From IMG/VR virus record IMGVR_UViG_3300017740_000088, positions 1 to 22,910 of that record: a stretch of 22,910 nt of DNA; one strand, given 5' to 3'. The translations under genes and the position numbers were made by a program. The notes beneath the pieces are model-generated. The model saw only the letters and a program-made list of their open reading frames with translations. It searched no databases and was not told the origin of the DNA. Numbering within the stretch: the stretch's first letter is position 1; every line of letters begins with the position of its first letter. This stretch comes from a virus. Shown here in pieces: positions 1-5,790 of the stretch.

Positions 1-118
1 CACCCATAGAATATCTAGTAATAGTAGCTAATTTTTTATTATTTTTAATGATAGTAGTTATACTGGGGCTAGATATAAATTCTAAACCTCTCATTGTATG
101 TTTTTTTAAGTTGTTCAT
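1..118 (-). CDS. Small unknown phage protein, C-terminus cut by window edge
   Basis: An ATG at 118 opens a frame that stays open for 39 residues to the window edge, so the C-terminus is missing. The product starts MNNLKKHTMRGLEF and is basic, with no motif I recognise. It begins 2 nt after the stop codon of the upstream 59-residue gene, and the end of that gene supplies a GGAG ribosome-binding sequence about 9 nt before the ATG, so the two are probably translated together from the promoter at 324-353. Function unknown. Confidence 0.5.
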   Translation of the reverse strand, partial: MNNLKKHTMRGLEFISSPSITTIIKNNKKLATITRYSMG

Positions 119-120
119 TG

Positions 121-300
121 TTATACACTCCAATCCATACGTTCATAATTTAATGCTTTTTCTAATTTTCTAAACACTCTTAAAGCTGCTCTTGAGTGTG
201 TAGTTTTTTCACCAGCATCTTCATAAAATTGTAATATACCTATCATTGAGGTATATGTTTCATCTAATTCTTTGTCTGTAAGTTTTATTGTATTAGTCAT
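121..300 (-). CDS. Small unknown early protein (59 aa)
   Basis: This 59-residue protein begins MTNTIKLTDKELDETY and ends in MDWSV. It is charged, apparently mostly helical and has no transmembrane segment. The start is strongly supported by CAGGAG six nt before the ATG. It is the first gene behind a recognisable promoter (-35 at 348-353, -10 at 324-329) whose -35 box lies inside a 17-bp palindrome shared with other promoters of this phage. Its 16-nt leader (303-318) is identical to the leader of the gene at 12729-12914. I do not recognise the family; the context suggests an early regulatory or host-interaction protein, which is inference. Confidence 0.65.
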   Translation of the reverse strand: MTNTIKLTDKELDETYTSMIGILQFYEDAGEKTTHSRAALRVFRKLEKALNYERMDWSV

Positions 301-323
301 TGTAATCTCCTGTTTATGTATCG

Positions 324-353
324 AGATTACTACTATATGACATATAGTGTCAA
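324..353 (-). promoter_or_regulatory. Sigma70-like promoter with palindromic operator
   Basis: On the minus strand, TTGACA (348-353) is followed after 18 nt by TAATCT (324-329). The -35 hexamer is one arm of a 17-bp imperfect palindrome at 337-353 (ATGACA, 5-nt spacer, TGTCAA on the plus strand). The same layout recurs at 4220-4236 and 12949-12965, so a repressor or activator probably binds here. It drives the genes at 121-300 and 1-118. Confidence 0.6.
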
Positions 354-356
354 CAC

Positions 357-503
357 CTATTTAATATTAATACATTCTACTTTAGGTATAGGTTCTTGAT
401 TAGATGCTTTTATAACGATTACTACAAAGATAACTATAAGCATGATTGATATAGTACCTAGTATAGTCATTAGTCCTTTAAACATTTTTTCTATTAGTTT
501 CAT
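357..503 (-). CDS. Small single-pass membrane protein (48 aa)
   Basis: This 48-residue protein has a short basic N-terminus (MKLIEKMFKG), one hydrophobic segment of about 21 residues (roughly 11-32, rich in I, V and L) and a polar tail with one cysteine. It looks like a single-pass inner-membrane protein with its basic end in the cytoplasm. CAGGAG lies 7 nt before the ATG, and the start is 12 nt after the stop of the preceding HTH gene, so it belongs to that operon. Its stop codon abuts the next promoter. Family unknown; a superinfection-exclusion or lysis-related role would be guesswork. Confidence 0.6.
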   Translation of the reverse strand: MKLIEKMFKGLMTILGTISIMLIVIFVVIVIKASNQEPIPKVECINIK

Positions 504-515
504 ATTTTTCTCCTG

Positions 516-932
516 TTATTCATCATAGACAATCCATGATTTAATTAATGCACCTCTATAGTTTGATTTAACCGTCCTACGATCACATCTAAACCTTTTA
601 GATAATCTACTCCATGTTCCATACGATCTGTTGGCCATTGATAATGCTACTGACCATATCAATTTTCTATCTTCTAATGATAACTTTAAACCAGTCTCTA
701 ATGCTTTATCATAATTATCTATTTGTTTTCTACTTGGACTTAACCTTACTTTAGCAGTTTTATCCCATCCATAAGATGTCCAATCCGGTGGAATATCTAA
801 CCAACTATTACTAATCTTTTTTTTAGTTAATGGTGGTAACATCTTGTCTGTTCTAGCTGCTTCTTTAAATACATAGTCCATGTGTGCTATCTGTTCATCC
901 GTTGCCCATATTTTTTTTCTTTTAATGTCCAT
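516..932 (-). CDS. Helix-turn-helix protein, DUF6362-like
   Basis: A 138-residue basic protein. Its C-terminal third reads as a helix-turn-helix: NRSYGTWSRLSKRFRCDRRT followed by VKSNYRGALIKSW, the pattern of phage DUF6362-type proteins, in which a 'rocky-W-rx-lar-f-crrt' helix pair precedes a short terminal helix. The N-terminal part (about 30-80) contains WLDIPPDWTSYGW. I chose the ATG at 932 because AGGA sits 7 nt upstream; an in-frame ATG at 974 would add 14 residues but has no ribosome-binding site. It overlaps the end of the preceding 70-residue gene by 11 nt, suggesting coupled translation. A DNA-binding regulatory role is likely, but its target is unknown. Confidence 0.65.
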   Translation of the reverse strand: MDIKRKKIWATDEQIAHMDYVFKEAARTDKMLPPLTKKKISNSWLDIPPDWTSYGWDKTAKVRLSPSRKQIDNYDKALETGLKLSLEDRKLIWSVALSMANRSYGTWSRLSKRFRCDRRTVKSNYRGALIKSWIVYDE

Positions 933-1134
933 TAGTAGTTCCTTTATCACGTTGCATTTCTTTTGATACTTCACATAGATCAGCTATAAGATTTAATATC
1001 TGATAACTATCTACTTCTTTAATTAAAACATAACCTTCTTGAGTTCGATCATCAGAAGCAATATAGATGTGTATACTTGCCTTTTTTTGTTCATATCTAG
1101 GCACGATATATATATTGTTTAATTGCTTTTCCAT
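922..1134 (-). CDS. Small unknown phage protein (70 aa)
   Basis: A 70-residue protein starting MEKQLNNIYIVPRYEQKKAS, with alternating hydrophobic residues in the first half (IHIYIASDD, GYVLIKEVD) suggesting beta strands, then a helix (QILNLIADLCEV). No known motif. Its ATG directly follows the stop codon of the small 41-residue frame at 1135-1260, and its end overlaps the HTH gene, so it is embedded in a tightly packed operon. No strong ribosome-binding site is visible, which fits translational coupling. Function unknown. Confidence 0.55.
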   Translation of the reverse strand: MEKQLNNIYIVPRYEQKKASIHIYIASDDRTQEGYVLIKEVDSYQILNLIADLCEVSKEMQRDKGTTNGH

Positions 1135-1260
1135 TTAGTTATCCACTTTATTCACATTTATACACAGATTTTTATATTGACTACTTTTTTTAAACACCTG
1201 TATAATTGATTGTACAATCACTTCAAGAGTTGAATTTTTAAAAGTTTGTTTTACTGACAT
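1135..1260 (-). CDS. Possible small protein (41 aa)
   Basis: The ATG at 1260 gives a 41-residue basic peptide beginning MSVKQTFKNSTLEV, ending with TAA immediately next to the ATG of the following gene. The adjacency supports coding, but there is no clear ribosome-binding site, and the same DNA carries three DnaA-box-like repeats and a 14-bp palindrome. It may therefore be a control region rather than a gene. An upstream in-frame start at 1350 would run through the 23-bp palindrome and into the methyltransferase gene, giving a low-complexity N-terminus, and is less likely. Confidence 0.3.
   Translation of the reverse strand: MSVKQTFKNSTLEVIVQSIIQVFKKSSQYKNLCINVNKVDN
1139..1166 (+). other. 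Three tandem DnaA-box-like repeats
   Basis: Three 9-mers lie almost head to tail in the same orientation: TTATCCACT (1139-1147, 8 of 9 to the DnaA consensus TTATNCACA), TTATTCACA (1148-1156, exact) and TTATACACA (1158-1166, exact). AT-rich DNA and two palindromes follow within 150 bp. This resembles an initiator-binding site. Chance is possible in AT-rich DNA, but two exact boxes plus one near-match in 28 bp is unusual. Confidence 0.4.
1207..1220. repeat. 14-bp perfect palindrome
   Basis: TGATTGTACAATCA is a perfect palindrome. Its core ATTGTACAAT is related to the centre of the 23-bp palindrome at 1289-1311 (ATTGTA-G-TACAAT), suggesting two sites for the same dimeric DNA-binding protein. 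It lies inside the possible 41-residue frame. Confidence 0.45.
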
Positions 1261-1288
1261 TGTAATTAAATAGAAATACAAGAATTGG

Positions 1289-1311
1289 AATATATTGTAG
1301 TACAATATATT
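1289..1311. promoter_or_regulatory. 23-bp perfect palindrome, probable operator
   Basis: Two 11-bp arms, AATATATTGTA and TACAATATATT, are perfectly complementary around a single G. The sequence lies in the gap between the methyltransferase stop (1337) and the next small frame. No T-run follows on either strand, so it is not an ordinary terminator; a one-base loop cannot form a good RNA hairpin, which favours a binding site for a dimeric protein. Confidence 0.5.
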
Positions 1312-1336
1312 GTAAGCAAAACCATTAAAAAAAAAT

Positions 1337-1876
1337 CTATTCAATCTCATTACCCCAGCTATCCCATCCCTCTATTTTTTGTCTTGCAAATAATTCTATT
1401 CTAGGTAAATCACCACAAAGTTCTACAATTCTATTTCTAGCTATATCAGGTTTTCTACTATGCTCTCTAATAGGATCATAAATTACTTGGTGAACACTTT
1501 TTGAAACTCTTTTAGGTTTACCTTTTGTGGCTAGTAAACAAATTTCATTGTTTGCTCTAGTCCAATGCCCTAAACCCCAAAACAAACTATCCGCAATTTT
1601 ATTTTTCTTTATCCAACTAAAACCACAAGTTTTATATGTAAATCCCCACCTATCTATTGTTTCTAATCCTTGAGTCAATAAAGGATATGTAACCCATAAA
1701 AATAAAATACAGTCTTTATTTGAAATTGTTTCTACAGGTAAATTAAAAATATCATTATCATCCATACAATCGTAATGGTTTTCTGCTGACTTTTTTTCTT
1801 TGCCTTTACCTGACCAAACTTTATAAGTCCAAGGAGGATCAGCATAAATTATATTGTATTTTTTATTAGGAAACAT
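1337..1876 (-). CDS. MT-A70 family DNA N6-adenine methyltransferase
   Basis: A 179-residue protein of the MT-A70 family, which transfers a methyl group from S-adenosylmethionine to the N6 of adenine. The catalytic DPPW motif is at residues 13-16 (YADPPWTYKV). Further landmarks are CILFLWVTYP (56-65), the central SWIKKNK, HWTRANNEICLLATKG (104-119), EHSRKPD (139-145) and ELFARQKIEGWDSWGNE near the end, all typical of phage and bacterial members. The length is complete for the compact phage type. The ATG follows the stop of the upstream 87-residue gene by 2 nt with GGAA upstream. In phages such enzymes usually modify the genome against host restriction, or mimic host regulatory methylation; which applies here cannot be seen. 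Confidence 0.9.
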   Translation of the reverse strand: MFPNKKYNIIYADPPWTYKVWSGKGKEKKSAENHYDCMDDNDIFNLPVETISNKDCILFLWVTYPLLTQGLETIDRWGFTYKTCGFSWIKKNKIADSLFWGLGHWTRANNEICLLATKGKPKRVSKSVHQVIYDPIREHSRKPDIARNRIVELCGDLPRIELFARQKIEGWDSWGNEIE

Positions 1877-1878
1877 AT

Positions 1879-2142
1879 CTATTCCACATTCTTTAACTCA
1901 GGAAATTCATTATTTTCTTTTTGTCTTTGTAGCTCTCTATATTTTTTTCTTTGATATGCTGTTAAATCACCTCTTAGTAATTCTTTTTCATAATCAATAA
2001 AATATCTATTCATGTTCTGTCTGTTATATTGTTCAGTTCTTTTTTTACGTTCATTATCAAAATGTTCTTCCGGTATAGAGTTTACTTTATCCATTACCCT
2101 ATCCAACATCTTATGAAATGACATATCATTCTTAGCTTTCAT
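1879..2142 (-). CDS. Unknown charged helical protein (87 aa)
   Basis: An 87-residue, highly charged protein (MKAKNDMSFHKMLDRVMDKV) rich in K, R, E and N, with long stretches that should be helical (LTAYQRKKYRELQRQKEN). No membrane segment, no cysteine and no recognised motif. The ATG has GGGAG upstream, and the gene overlaps the 3' end of the 59-residue gene by 11 nt while ending 2 nt before the methyltransferase start. It is thus a middle member of a coupled operon ending with the methyltransferase. It may be a partner of that enzyme; this is inferred only from adjacency. Confidence 0.65.
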   Translation of the reverse strand: MKAKNDMSFHKMLDRVMDKVNSIPEEHFDNERKKRTEQYNRQNMNRYFIDYEKELLRGDLTAYQRKKYRELQRQKENNEFPELKNVE

Positions 2143-2311
2143 CCATTGCTCCCATACGTGTATTTAAAAATAACTTAATACCATCACCTACTGGTACTTT
2201 ACCTAACATCATAGCCTTAATAGTTATTAACGGTAATCCACAATTAAACATCAAATCATTCTTTGATGTACCAGTCTTAATCATTAATCTCATCATCTCA
2301 TGGTGGTTCAT
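2132..2311 (-). CDS. Small possible HTH protein (59 aa)
   Basis: A 59-residue frame starting MNHHEMMRLMIKTGTSKNDL and ending in RMGAMDES. The segment LMIKTGTSKNDLMFNCGLPL plus ITIKAMMLGKVPVGDG has the spacing of a small helix-turn-helix (helix, polar turn, helix), though I cannot name the family. Its ATG overlaps the TGA of the upstream gene (ATGA) and GGAG lies 9 nt before it. Its 3' end carries the ribosome-binding site of the next gene. These overlaps on both sides support it as a real gene. Proposed role: small DNA-binding regulator, uncertain. Confidence 0.6.
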   Translation of the reverse strand: MNHHEMMRLMIKTGTSKNDLMFNCGLPLITIKAMMLGKVPVGDGIKLFLNTRMGAMDES

Positions 2312-2529
2312 TTTTGTAGCTCCATAAGTTTACTAAAAATTAAAAACTTAGTAAAATTATCAGTTGGTGAAAATTGATCAGATGACTTTTCTTTATCATC
2401 TCGATAGATACCATCAGCAAAACCAAAACCATGAACAATATCTAAATCATTTAATATACTAATATTAGTATATCTTTTATTTCTATAACTATCATATAAA
2501 ATTTCAGCTTCTTCTATCATATTTTGCAT
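2308..2529 (-). CDS. Unknown protein (73 aa), first gene of small operon
   Basis: A 73-residue acidic protein (MQNMIEEAEILYDSYRNKRY), with no known motif. It is the promoter-proximal member of the minus-strand cluster that ends with the methyltransferase. Start choice is uncertain: ATG at 2529 or 2520, neither with a clear ribosome-binding site. The operator-like palindrome TAGACA-N5-TGTCTA (2539-2555) lies only about 10 bp upstream. Its TGA overlaps the next ATG. Confidence 0.55.
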   Translation of the reverse strand: MQNMIEEAEILYDSYRNKRYTNISILNDLDIVHGFGFADGIYRDDKEKSSDQFSPTDNFTKFLIFSKLMELQK

Positions 2530-2538
2530 AATTTAAAT

Positions 2539-2555
2539 TAGACATGATTTGTCTA
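2539..2555. promoter_or_regulatory. Variant 17-bp operator (TAGACA-N5-TGTCTA)
   Basis: A perfect inverted repeat TAGACA / TGTCTA with a 5-nt spacer lies directly upstream of the small operon. It differs from the TTGACA-N5-TGTCAA sites at 4220 and 12949 by one symmetric substitution per arm and keeps the same arm length and spacing. This suggests a further site for the same regulator; no convincing -10 is correctly spaced from it. Confidence 0.45.
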
Positions 2556-2588
2556 GTTTGTAAATATATCTATAAAAATAAAAAAATT

Positions 2589-2645
2589 GACCTTCATATA
2601 TCGTCATACAGAAGGTTTTAGATAGTAGTTGATAGTAGAGTACCC
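2589..2645. repeat. 57-bp imperfect direct repeat, left copy
   Basis: This segment begins GACCTTCATA and ends TACCC. It aligns without gaps to 6263-6319, with 45 of 57 positions identical by my count; the first 10 bases match completely and the last 17 match at 15. In this copy ACCTTC and GAAGGT could form a 6-bp stem. It lies just beyond the terminator of the GHKL gene. The two copies are in the same orientation and bracket the divergent recombination cassette. Confidence 0.6.
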
Positions 2646-2647
2646 AT

Positions 2648-2677
2648 AAAAAAACCCCCAAATTAGATTTGAGGGTT
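2648..2677 (-). terminator. Rho-independent terminator after the GHKL gene
   Basis: Read on the minus strand, CCCTCAAAT pairs with ATTTGGGGG around a 3-nt loop (one G-T wobble), followed by seven T residues (2648-2654). It lies about 20 bp after the stop codon of the 2699-4201 gene, whose transcription it should end. Confidence 0.85.
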
Positions 2678-2698
2678 CTTAAACTTTATGTGTGATAT

Positions 2699-4201
2699 TT
2701 AGATTGTGCTATTATTATCTTTTAAGATAATTAATTTTGCACCAATCTTACAAAGTCCATCATAATAATTAGTTGATAAATGATCTGATGAATAGTAATG
2801 ACCAAACTCATGTATCAACAGTTCAAGTATCTCTTGTTTGTTTGTATCTAAGTCAAACCATTTACGACCAAGAACATTAAAGAACAACTGCAAGTTCCCA
2901 CGACCATAACTTGCTAAAGCACCTGAACCGTCATGTACTGTAACTGATAAACTTCCAAAGCCTAATTGTTGATGTAAGAACTTTGCATAGTCAACTACTT
3001 CTTGCATCTTATCATCAACATTAACTTCTTCTGCTCCACCAGTAAACTCAGGTCTTGCATATTTACTAATTTGTCCTGATGGTAAAGCAAAATTAGAATA
3101 CTCCTCTCTTGCTTCTCTGATTTTTACCCAAGCATCTTTTGAAAGTTGGCTACCTGATATAACCTGTCTATCATCAGCAAATGCTTTTTTATTTGCTTCA
3201 GGATCAGACATATCATATACAACAGCATCTTCACCAAACTTGGCCTCAATAACAGATTTAACTGCATCAGAATTAGCTTCTTTTTGCTCTAAGGCTTCTT
3301 GTGCAAAAGTTGTTTGCAATTCATCTTCAGATAAATCAGCATGAGTTTCATTTAAAACAAATGCTTTTAACTTTTTAAGATAAGCTTGTTTAACATTATC
3401 TCTATCTTTAGATAGAGGAACTTTTTGATTAACATTTATTGTAAATGGTATATCAGTTTCAACAACTGGTATTCCTAATTCACAAATATAGTTTGTGTCT
3501 AAAGATTTAAACAATTCAATTTCAGTTAATCTTGAGGTTGGTGTAAAGTTACCTTCTTCATCAACAGTTACAGTTGGTAAAGTTTCTGTAAATACTGAGT
3601 GAGTGTTTGATCTTTTTATTAAATTATTATTAATCACAAACTCAACATTTTTTGGTGGAATTATAGTTTTTGATAAATCTAATAATTCATCAAACTCAAT
3701 TTTTTTTAGTTTGATAACACCCTCAAAGATAGAACCTAATTCTGTCTTAGTTCCAGTTTTAGTTCTAGTACCATCTGATTTAAAAAGTACAGTCCCTTTT
3801 GTGCTTTTTATTTTAGCACTTTTAAACATGGCTAATGTAGATTTAGTACCATAAGAAAAACGACCTCTTTTAGATGTATCACCAGCTTTATAACTTTCAT
3901 TAAAAAGTGTATAAGCATCAGCTAACTTTTTAAAACCTTCAGCACTATCATCTTCAACTTTAATAAATGTACCTTCAGGATTCCAATCAATGATAACATT
4001 GCATTTACTAATATTTTCATCAAAAGCATTTGAAACTAACTCTTTAATAATAAAAATTTTGTTTTTATCATTTTGATTTTTTCTTAATCCAACTTGATTA
4101 ACATTAAACCATGTAGAGTTATTGCGAGAAGTTTTGTCTAGAACTTTCTTAGACTCTGCTTCACCAGTATTACTGGATTTATTTTTTGTCATATTTAACA
4201 T
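2699..4201 (-). CDS. GHKL ATPase with C-terminal zinc metallopeptidase-like motif (RIIA-like?)
   Basis: A 500-residue protein with two recognisable parts. The N-terminal 200 residues carry the Bergerat (GHKL) ATP-binding motifs: N-box KELVSNAFDE (53-62, with E54, N58, D61), a G1-like VEDDSAEGF (82-90) and a glycine-rich lid KRGRFSYGTKS (111-121). Near the C-terminus, LLIHEFGHYYSSDHL contains HExxH (464-468) with a further His at 474, the spacing of metzincin zinc ligands (HExxHxxxxxH). The linker around 280-400 is charged and probably helical. GHKL proteins in phages include the RIIA family; this may be a relative. It is transcribed alone, divergent from the recombination genes, from an operator-bearing promoter and with its own terminator. 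ATG 4201 leaves almost no leader; ATG 4192 is an alternative. Confidence 0.75.
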   Translation of the reverse strand: MLNMTKNKSSNTGEAESKKVLDKTSRNNSTWFNVNQVGLRKNQNDKNKIFIIKELVSNAFDENISKCNVIIDWNPEGTFIKVEDDSAEGFKKLADAYTLFNESYKAGDTSKRGRFSYGTKSTLAMFKSAKIKSTKGTVLFKSDGTRTKTGTKTELGSIFEGVIKLKKIEFDELLDLSKTIIPPKNVEFVINNNLIKRSNTHSVFTETLPTVTVDEEGNFTPTSRLTEIELFKSLDTNYICELGIPVVETDIPFTINVNQKVPLSKDRDNVKQAYLKKLKAFVLNETHADLSEDELQTTFAQEALEQKEANSDAVKSVIEAKFGEDAVVYDMSDPEANKKAFADDRQVISGSQLSKDAWVKIREAREEYSNFALPSGQISKYARPEFTGGAEEVNVDDKMQEVVDYAKFLHQQLGFGSLSVTVHDGSGALASYGRGNLQLFFNVLGRKWFDLDTNKQEILELLIHEFGHYYSSDHLSTNYYDGLCKIGAKLIILKDNNSTI

Positions 4202-4207
4202 AAATAC

Positions 4208-4236
4208 AGATTACTACTATTGACATATACTGTCAA
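4208..4236 (-). promoter_or_regulatory. Promoter of GHKL gene with 17-bp operator
   Basis: On the minus strand TTGACA (4231-4236) and TAATCT (4208-4213) are separated by 17 nt. The palindrome TTGACA-tatac-TGTCAA occupies 4220-4236 and covers the -35 box and half the spacer, so a bound protein would block polymerase. Transcription should start near 4201, practically at the first ATG. Confidence 0.7.
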
Positions 4237-4256
4237 CAACTAAATTAAAATAATAT

Positions 4257-4285
4257 TTGACGAATCACTTTGTTACGTTTTACAT
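4257..4285 (+). promoter_or_regulatory. Probable promoter of the ERF operon
   Basis: TTGACG (4257-4262) and TTACAT (4280-4285) are 17 nt apart on the plus strand, placing the start of transcription near 4292 with a leader of about 30 nt ending in AACAGGAG before the ERF start. The operator at 4220-4236 lies 20 bp upstream and could coordinate both divergent promoters. Confidence 0.45.
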
Positions 4286-4323
4286 GGTTATTAATAATAT
4301 GAAATTATGAACAGGAGAATTAA

Positions 4324-4845
4324 ATGAACATTGAAGATATTGAAAGGGAAATTGCACCTTATAGTAATGAACATAATGAGCCGCCATCACTAATTCAATC
4401 AGATGAAATTGGTAGTTTAGTATTAGCTTTATCTAAAGCACAAGGTGAGTTTCCTATCATTGGTAAAAATCAAACAGCAAAAGCTGGAGCAAGAGTTTAT
4501 GATTGGGCAGACTTATCAGCAATACACAAAGGTATAAAAGAAATACTAAGTAAGTATGAGTTAGCTATAATTTTTACACCAAATAGAGTTGTAGATAAAA
4601 ATGGTGTTACCCTAATGTTATCTATGAAGTTACTTCACTCCTCAGGTGAATACACAGAAGGTTCATTGCCTTTAATGTTAGATCAATCTACTTCACAAGC
4701 AATGGGATCAGCAATCTCTTACGCAAGACGATACTTAATGTATTGTATGTTAGATATTTCTACAGATGATGATGATGGTGTAGCTGCAACAACTAAACCC
4801 CCAGTAAAACAGACTAAAGATAACTACAATAATTATGGTCGCTAG
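4324..4845 (+). CDS. erf: ERF family single-strand annealing protein
   Basis: A 173-residue ERF-superfamily protein, a Rad52-like recombinase that anneals complementary single strands during phage recombination and genome circularisation. Family hallmarks are the N-terminal block LSKAQGEFPIIGKNQTAKAG (36-55), YDWADLSAIHKGIKEILSKY (59-78), and the signature MGSAISYARRYLMYCML (127-143) followed by the acidic DDDDG (148-152). The C-terminus is short and polar. The ATG has AGGAG 6 nt upstream. It leads the rightward operon and is followed by an SSB-like protein, its normal functional partner. The ATP-independent annealing role is inferred from the family. Confidence 0.9.
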   Translation: MNIEDIEREIAPYSNEHNEPPSLIQSDEIGSLVLALSKAQGEFPIIGKNQTAKAGARVYDWADLSAIHKGIKEILSKYELAIIFTPNRVVDKNGVTLMLSMKLLHSSGEYTEGSLPLMLDQSTSQAMGSAISYARRYLMYCMLDISTDDDDGVAATTKPPVKQTKDNYNNYGR

Positions 4846-4906
4846 AACTTTAGGTAGTTCTTTAAATGGTATTAACAATAAAATTTATTTAAGGAGATTA
4901 GCAAAA

Positions 4907-5377
4907 ATGCAAGAACAAAATAAAAAGCCACCGGAATATTATAAAAGTAATGAAACTTTTTTAGACTTTTATATAAAGCGTAATTTTAGTGAACAAGGTA
5001 GAAATATTGGTATTGAATATCAGAGCTGCTTAGTAACTTTAAAAAAAGAACAAGTTTTAAATTTATTAAAAGCAATGGGAGATAATGAAGAAATTATGTT
5101 AACCGGTAAAGGATGGTTAAATGATATAAGTGATCCAAATAAAAGTTCTCTACACGTTCAATGTGTATCTCATAGTCAGAATGATTTAGATTATTTAGCA
5201 AAATATAATGAAAGAAATTTAAACTCTAATTATCAAAGGCCTAATCAATCTACACCATCACAATATTTAGAAGCTAAAAATACTCCTAGTGATACTTATG
5301 TGACGGAAACAGATTATAGAGCTAATGCTAGTCAAGTTAAGACAACTACGGATATGGATGATGACATCCCCTTCTAA
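4907..5377 (+). CDS. SSB-like protein with canonical DDDIPF tail
   Basis: A 156-residue protein whose last residues are TTTDMDDDIPF, essentially the acidic C-terminal tip of bacterial single-stranded DNA-binding proteins that docks replication and repair enzymes. Preceding it is a low-complexity N-, Q-, S- and T-rich linker (about 100-145), also typical of SSBs. The N-terminal 95 residues should form the DNA-binding domain but I do not recognise a standard OB-fold SSB pattern: it has IGIEYQSCLVTLKKEQVLNL and IMLTGKGWLND. I chose the ATG at 4907 because AAGGAG lies 10 nt upstream; an in-frame ATG at 4835 overlaps the ERF gene and lacks one. Its position after ERF supports a role in recombination or replication. 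Confidence 0.65.
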   Translation: MQEQNKKPPEYYKSNETFLDFYIKRNFSEQGRNIGIEYQSCLVTLKKEQVLNLLKAMGDNEEIMLTGKGWLNDISDPNKSSLHVQCVSHSQNDLDYLAKYNERNLNSNYQRPNQSTPSQYLEAKNTPSDTYVTETDYRANASQVKTTTDMDDDIPF

Positions 5378-5621
5378 AAATAATGAATTTTTTACATATA
5401 AGGGATTTGGTGAGTTACTAACCACTAAGGAGGTATGTTTAATTTGTTGGAATAAAGATGATCATAAAACGAGAAGTAAACTATATCGTTTAGTTAAGAA
5501 TGATTTATTTCCTAAACCAAGAGTTGATTTAGGTACAAAGAAACGCCACAAATTTTATTTTAGTAATGAAGAAATCTTTAGATTTAATAGATCAGGAGAA
5601 ATTAATCATGGGAATACTTAA
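5358..5621 (+). CDS. AlpA/excisionase-like winged-helix DNA-binding protein
   Basis: About 87 residues from the ATG at 5358 (5361 and 5325 are alternatives). The core LLTTKEVCLICWNKDDHKTR and SKLYRLVKNDLFPKPRVDLG is the MerR/AlpA-type winged helix: 'lttkEv..l..' recognition helices, then 'lyrlvk.glFPkP.' leading into a strand pair and a final 'n.eei.rf' helix. Such small proteins act as excisionases or transcriptional regulators. The helix-turn contains an extra charged insert (NKDDHKT). It overlaps the end of the SSB-like gene by 20 nt, so it is part of the same operon. No integrase is in the window, so a regulator role is as likely as excision. Confidence 0.7.
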   Translation: MMTSPSKNNEFFTYKGFGELLTTKEVCLICWNKDDHKTRSKLYRLVKNDLFPKPRVDLGTKKRHKFYFSNEEIFRFNRSGEINHGNT

Positions 5622-5659
5622 TACTTAGGATTAAATGTCCTAACACTTGTGAGATTGTT

Positions 5660-5776
5660 TTGAATATATTTTTATTTGCTGTATGCACGTTAAACATAAT
5701 GGGAAATACAGCTGAGGAACTAAAGTTAGTAAGTCGCAGAAATGGTCAATCTGCTGATATAATTGTTAGTGACTAA
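5660..5776 (+). CDS. Possible small protein between winged-helix and nuclease genes
   Basis: The frame ending TAA at 5774-5776 is open from 5606 and encodes a plausible tail (MGNTAEELKLVSRRNGQSAD, then IIVSD). Possible starts are TTG 5660 (38 residues, with a hydrophobic IFLFAV stretch) or ATG 5699 (25 residues); neither has a good ribosome-binding site. It fills the 168-bp gap between two genes. It may be a small protein or the remnant of one. Confidence 0.25.
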   Translation: MNIFLFAVCTLNIMGNTAEELKLVSRRNGQSADIIVSD

Positions 5777-5790
5777 AACAGGAGATAAAT

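Noticed and set aside
1261-1350. Extension of the 41-residue frame to ATG 1350 (71 residues)
   Set aside because: It would read through the 23-bp palindrome and overlap the methyltransferase end, with a low-complexity F/Y/N-rich N-terminus and no ribosome-binding site.
3603-3854. Plus-strand open frame of 83 codons inside the GHKL gene
   Set aside because: Fully opposite a protein with clear motifs; no ribosome-binding site and low-complexity composition, so it is a shadow frame.
4835-4906. Earlier start for the SSB-like gene at 4835
   Set aside because: Overlaps the ERF gene and lacks a ribosome-binding site, whereas AAGGAG precedes the ATG at 4907.
5358-5621. Winged-helix protein as proof of a temperate phage (excisionase)
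   Set aside because: No integrase or attachment site is visible in the window, and the same fold serves as an ordinary regulator.
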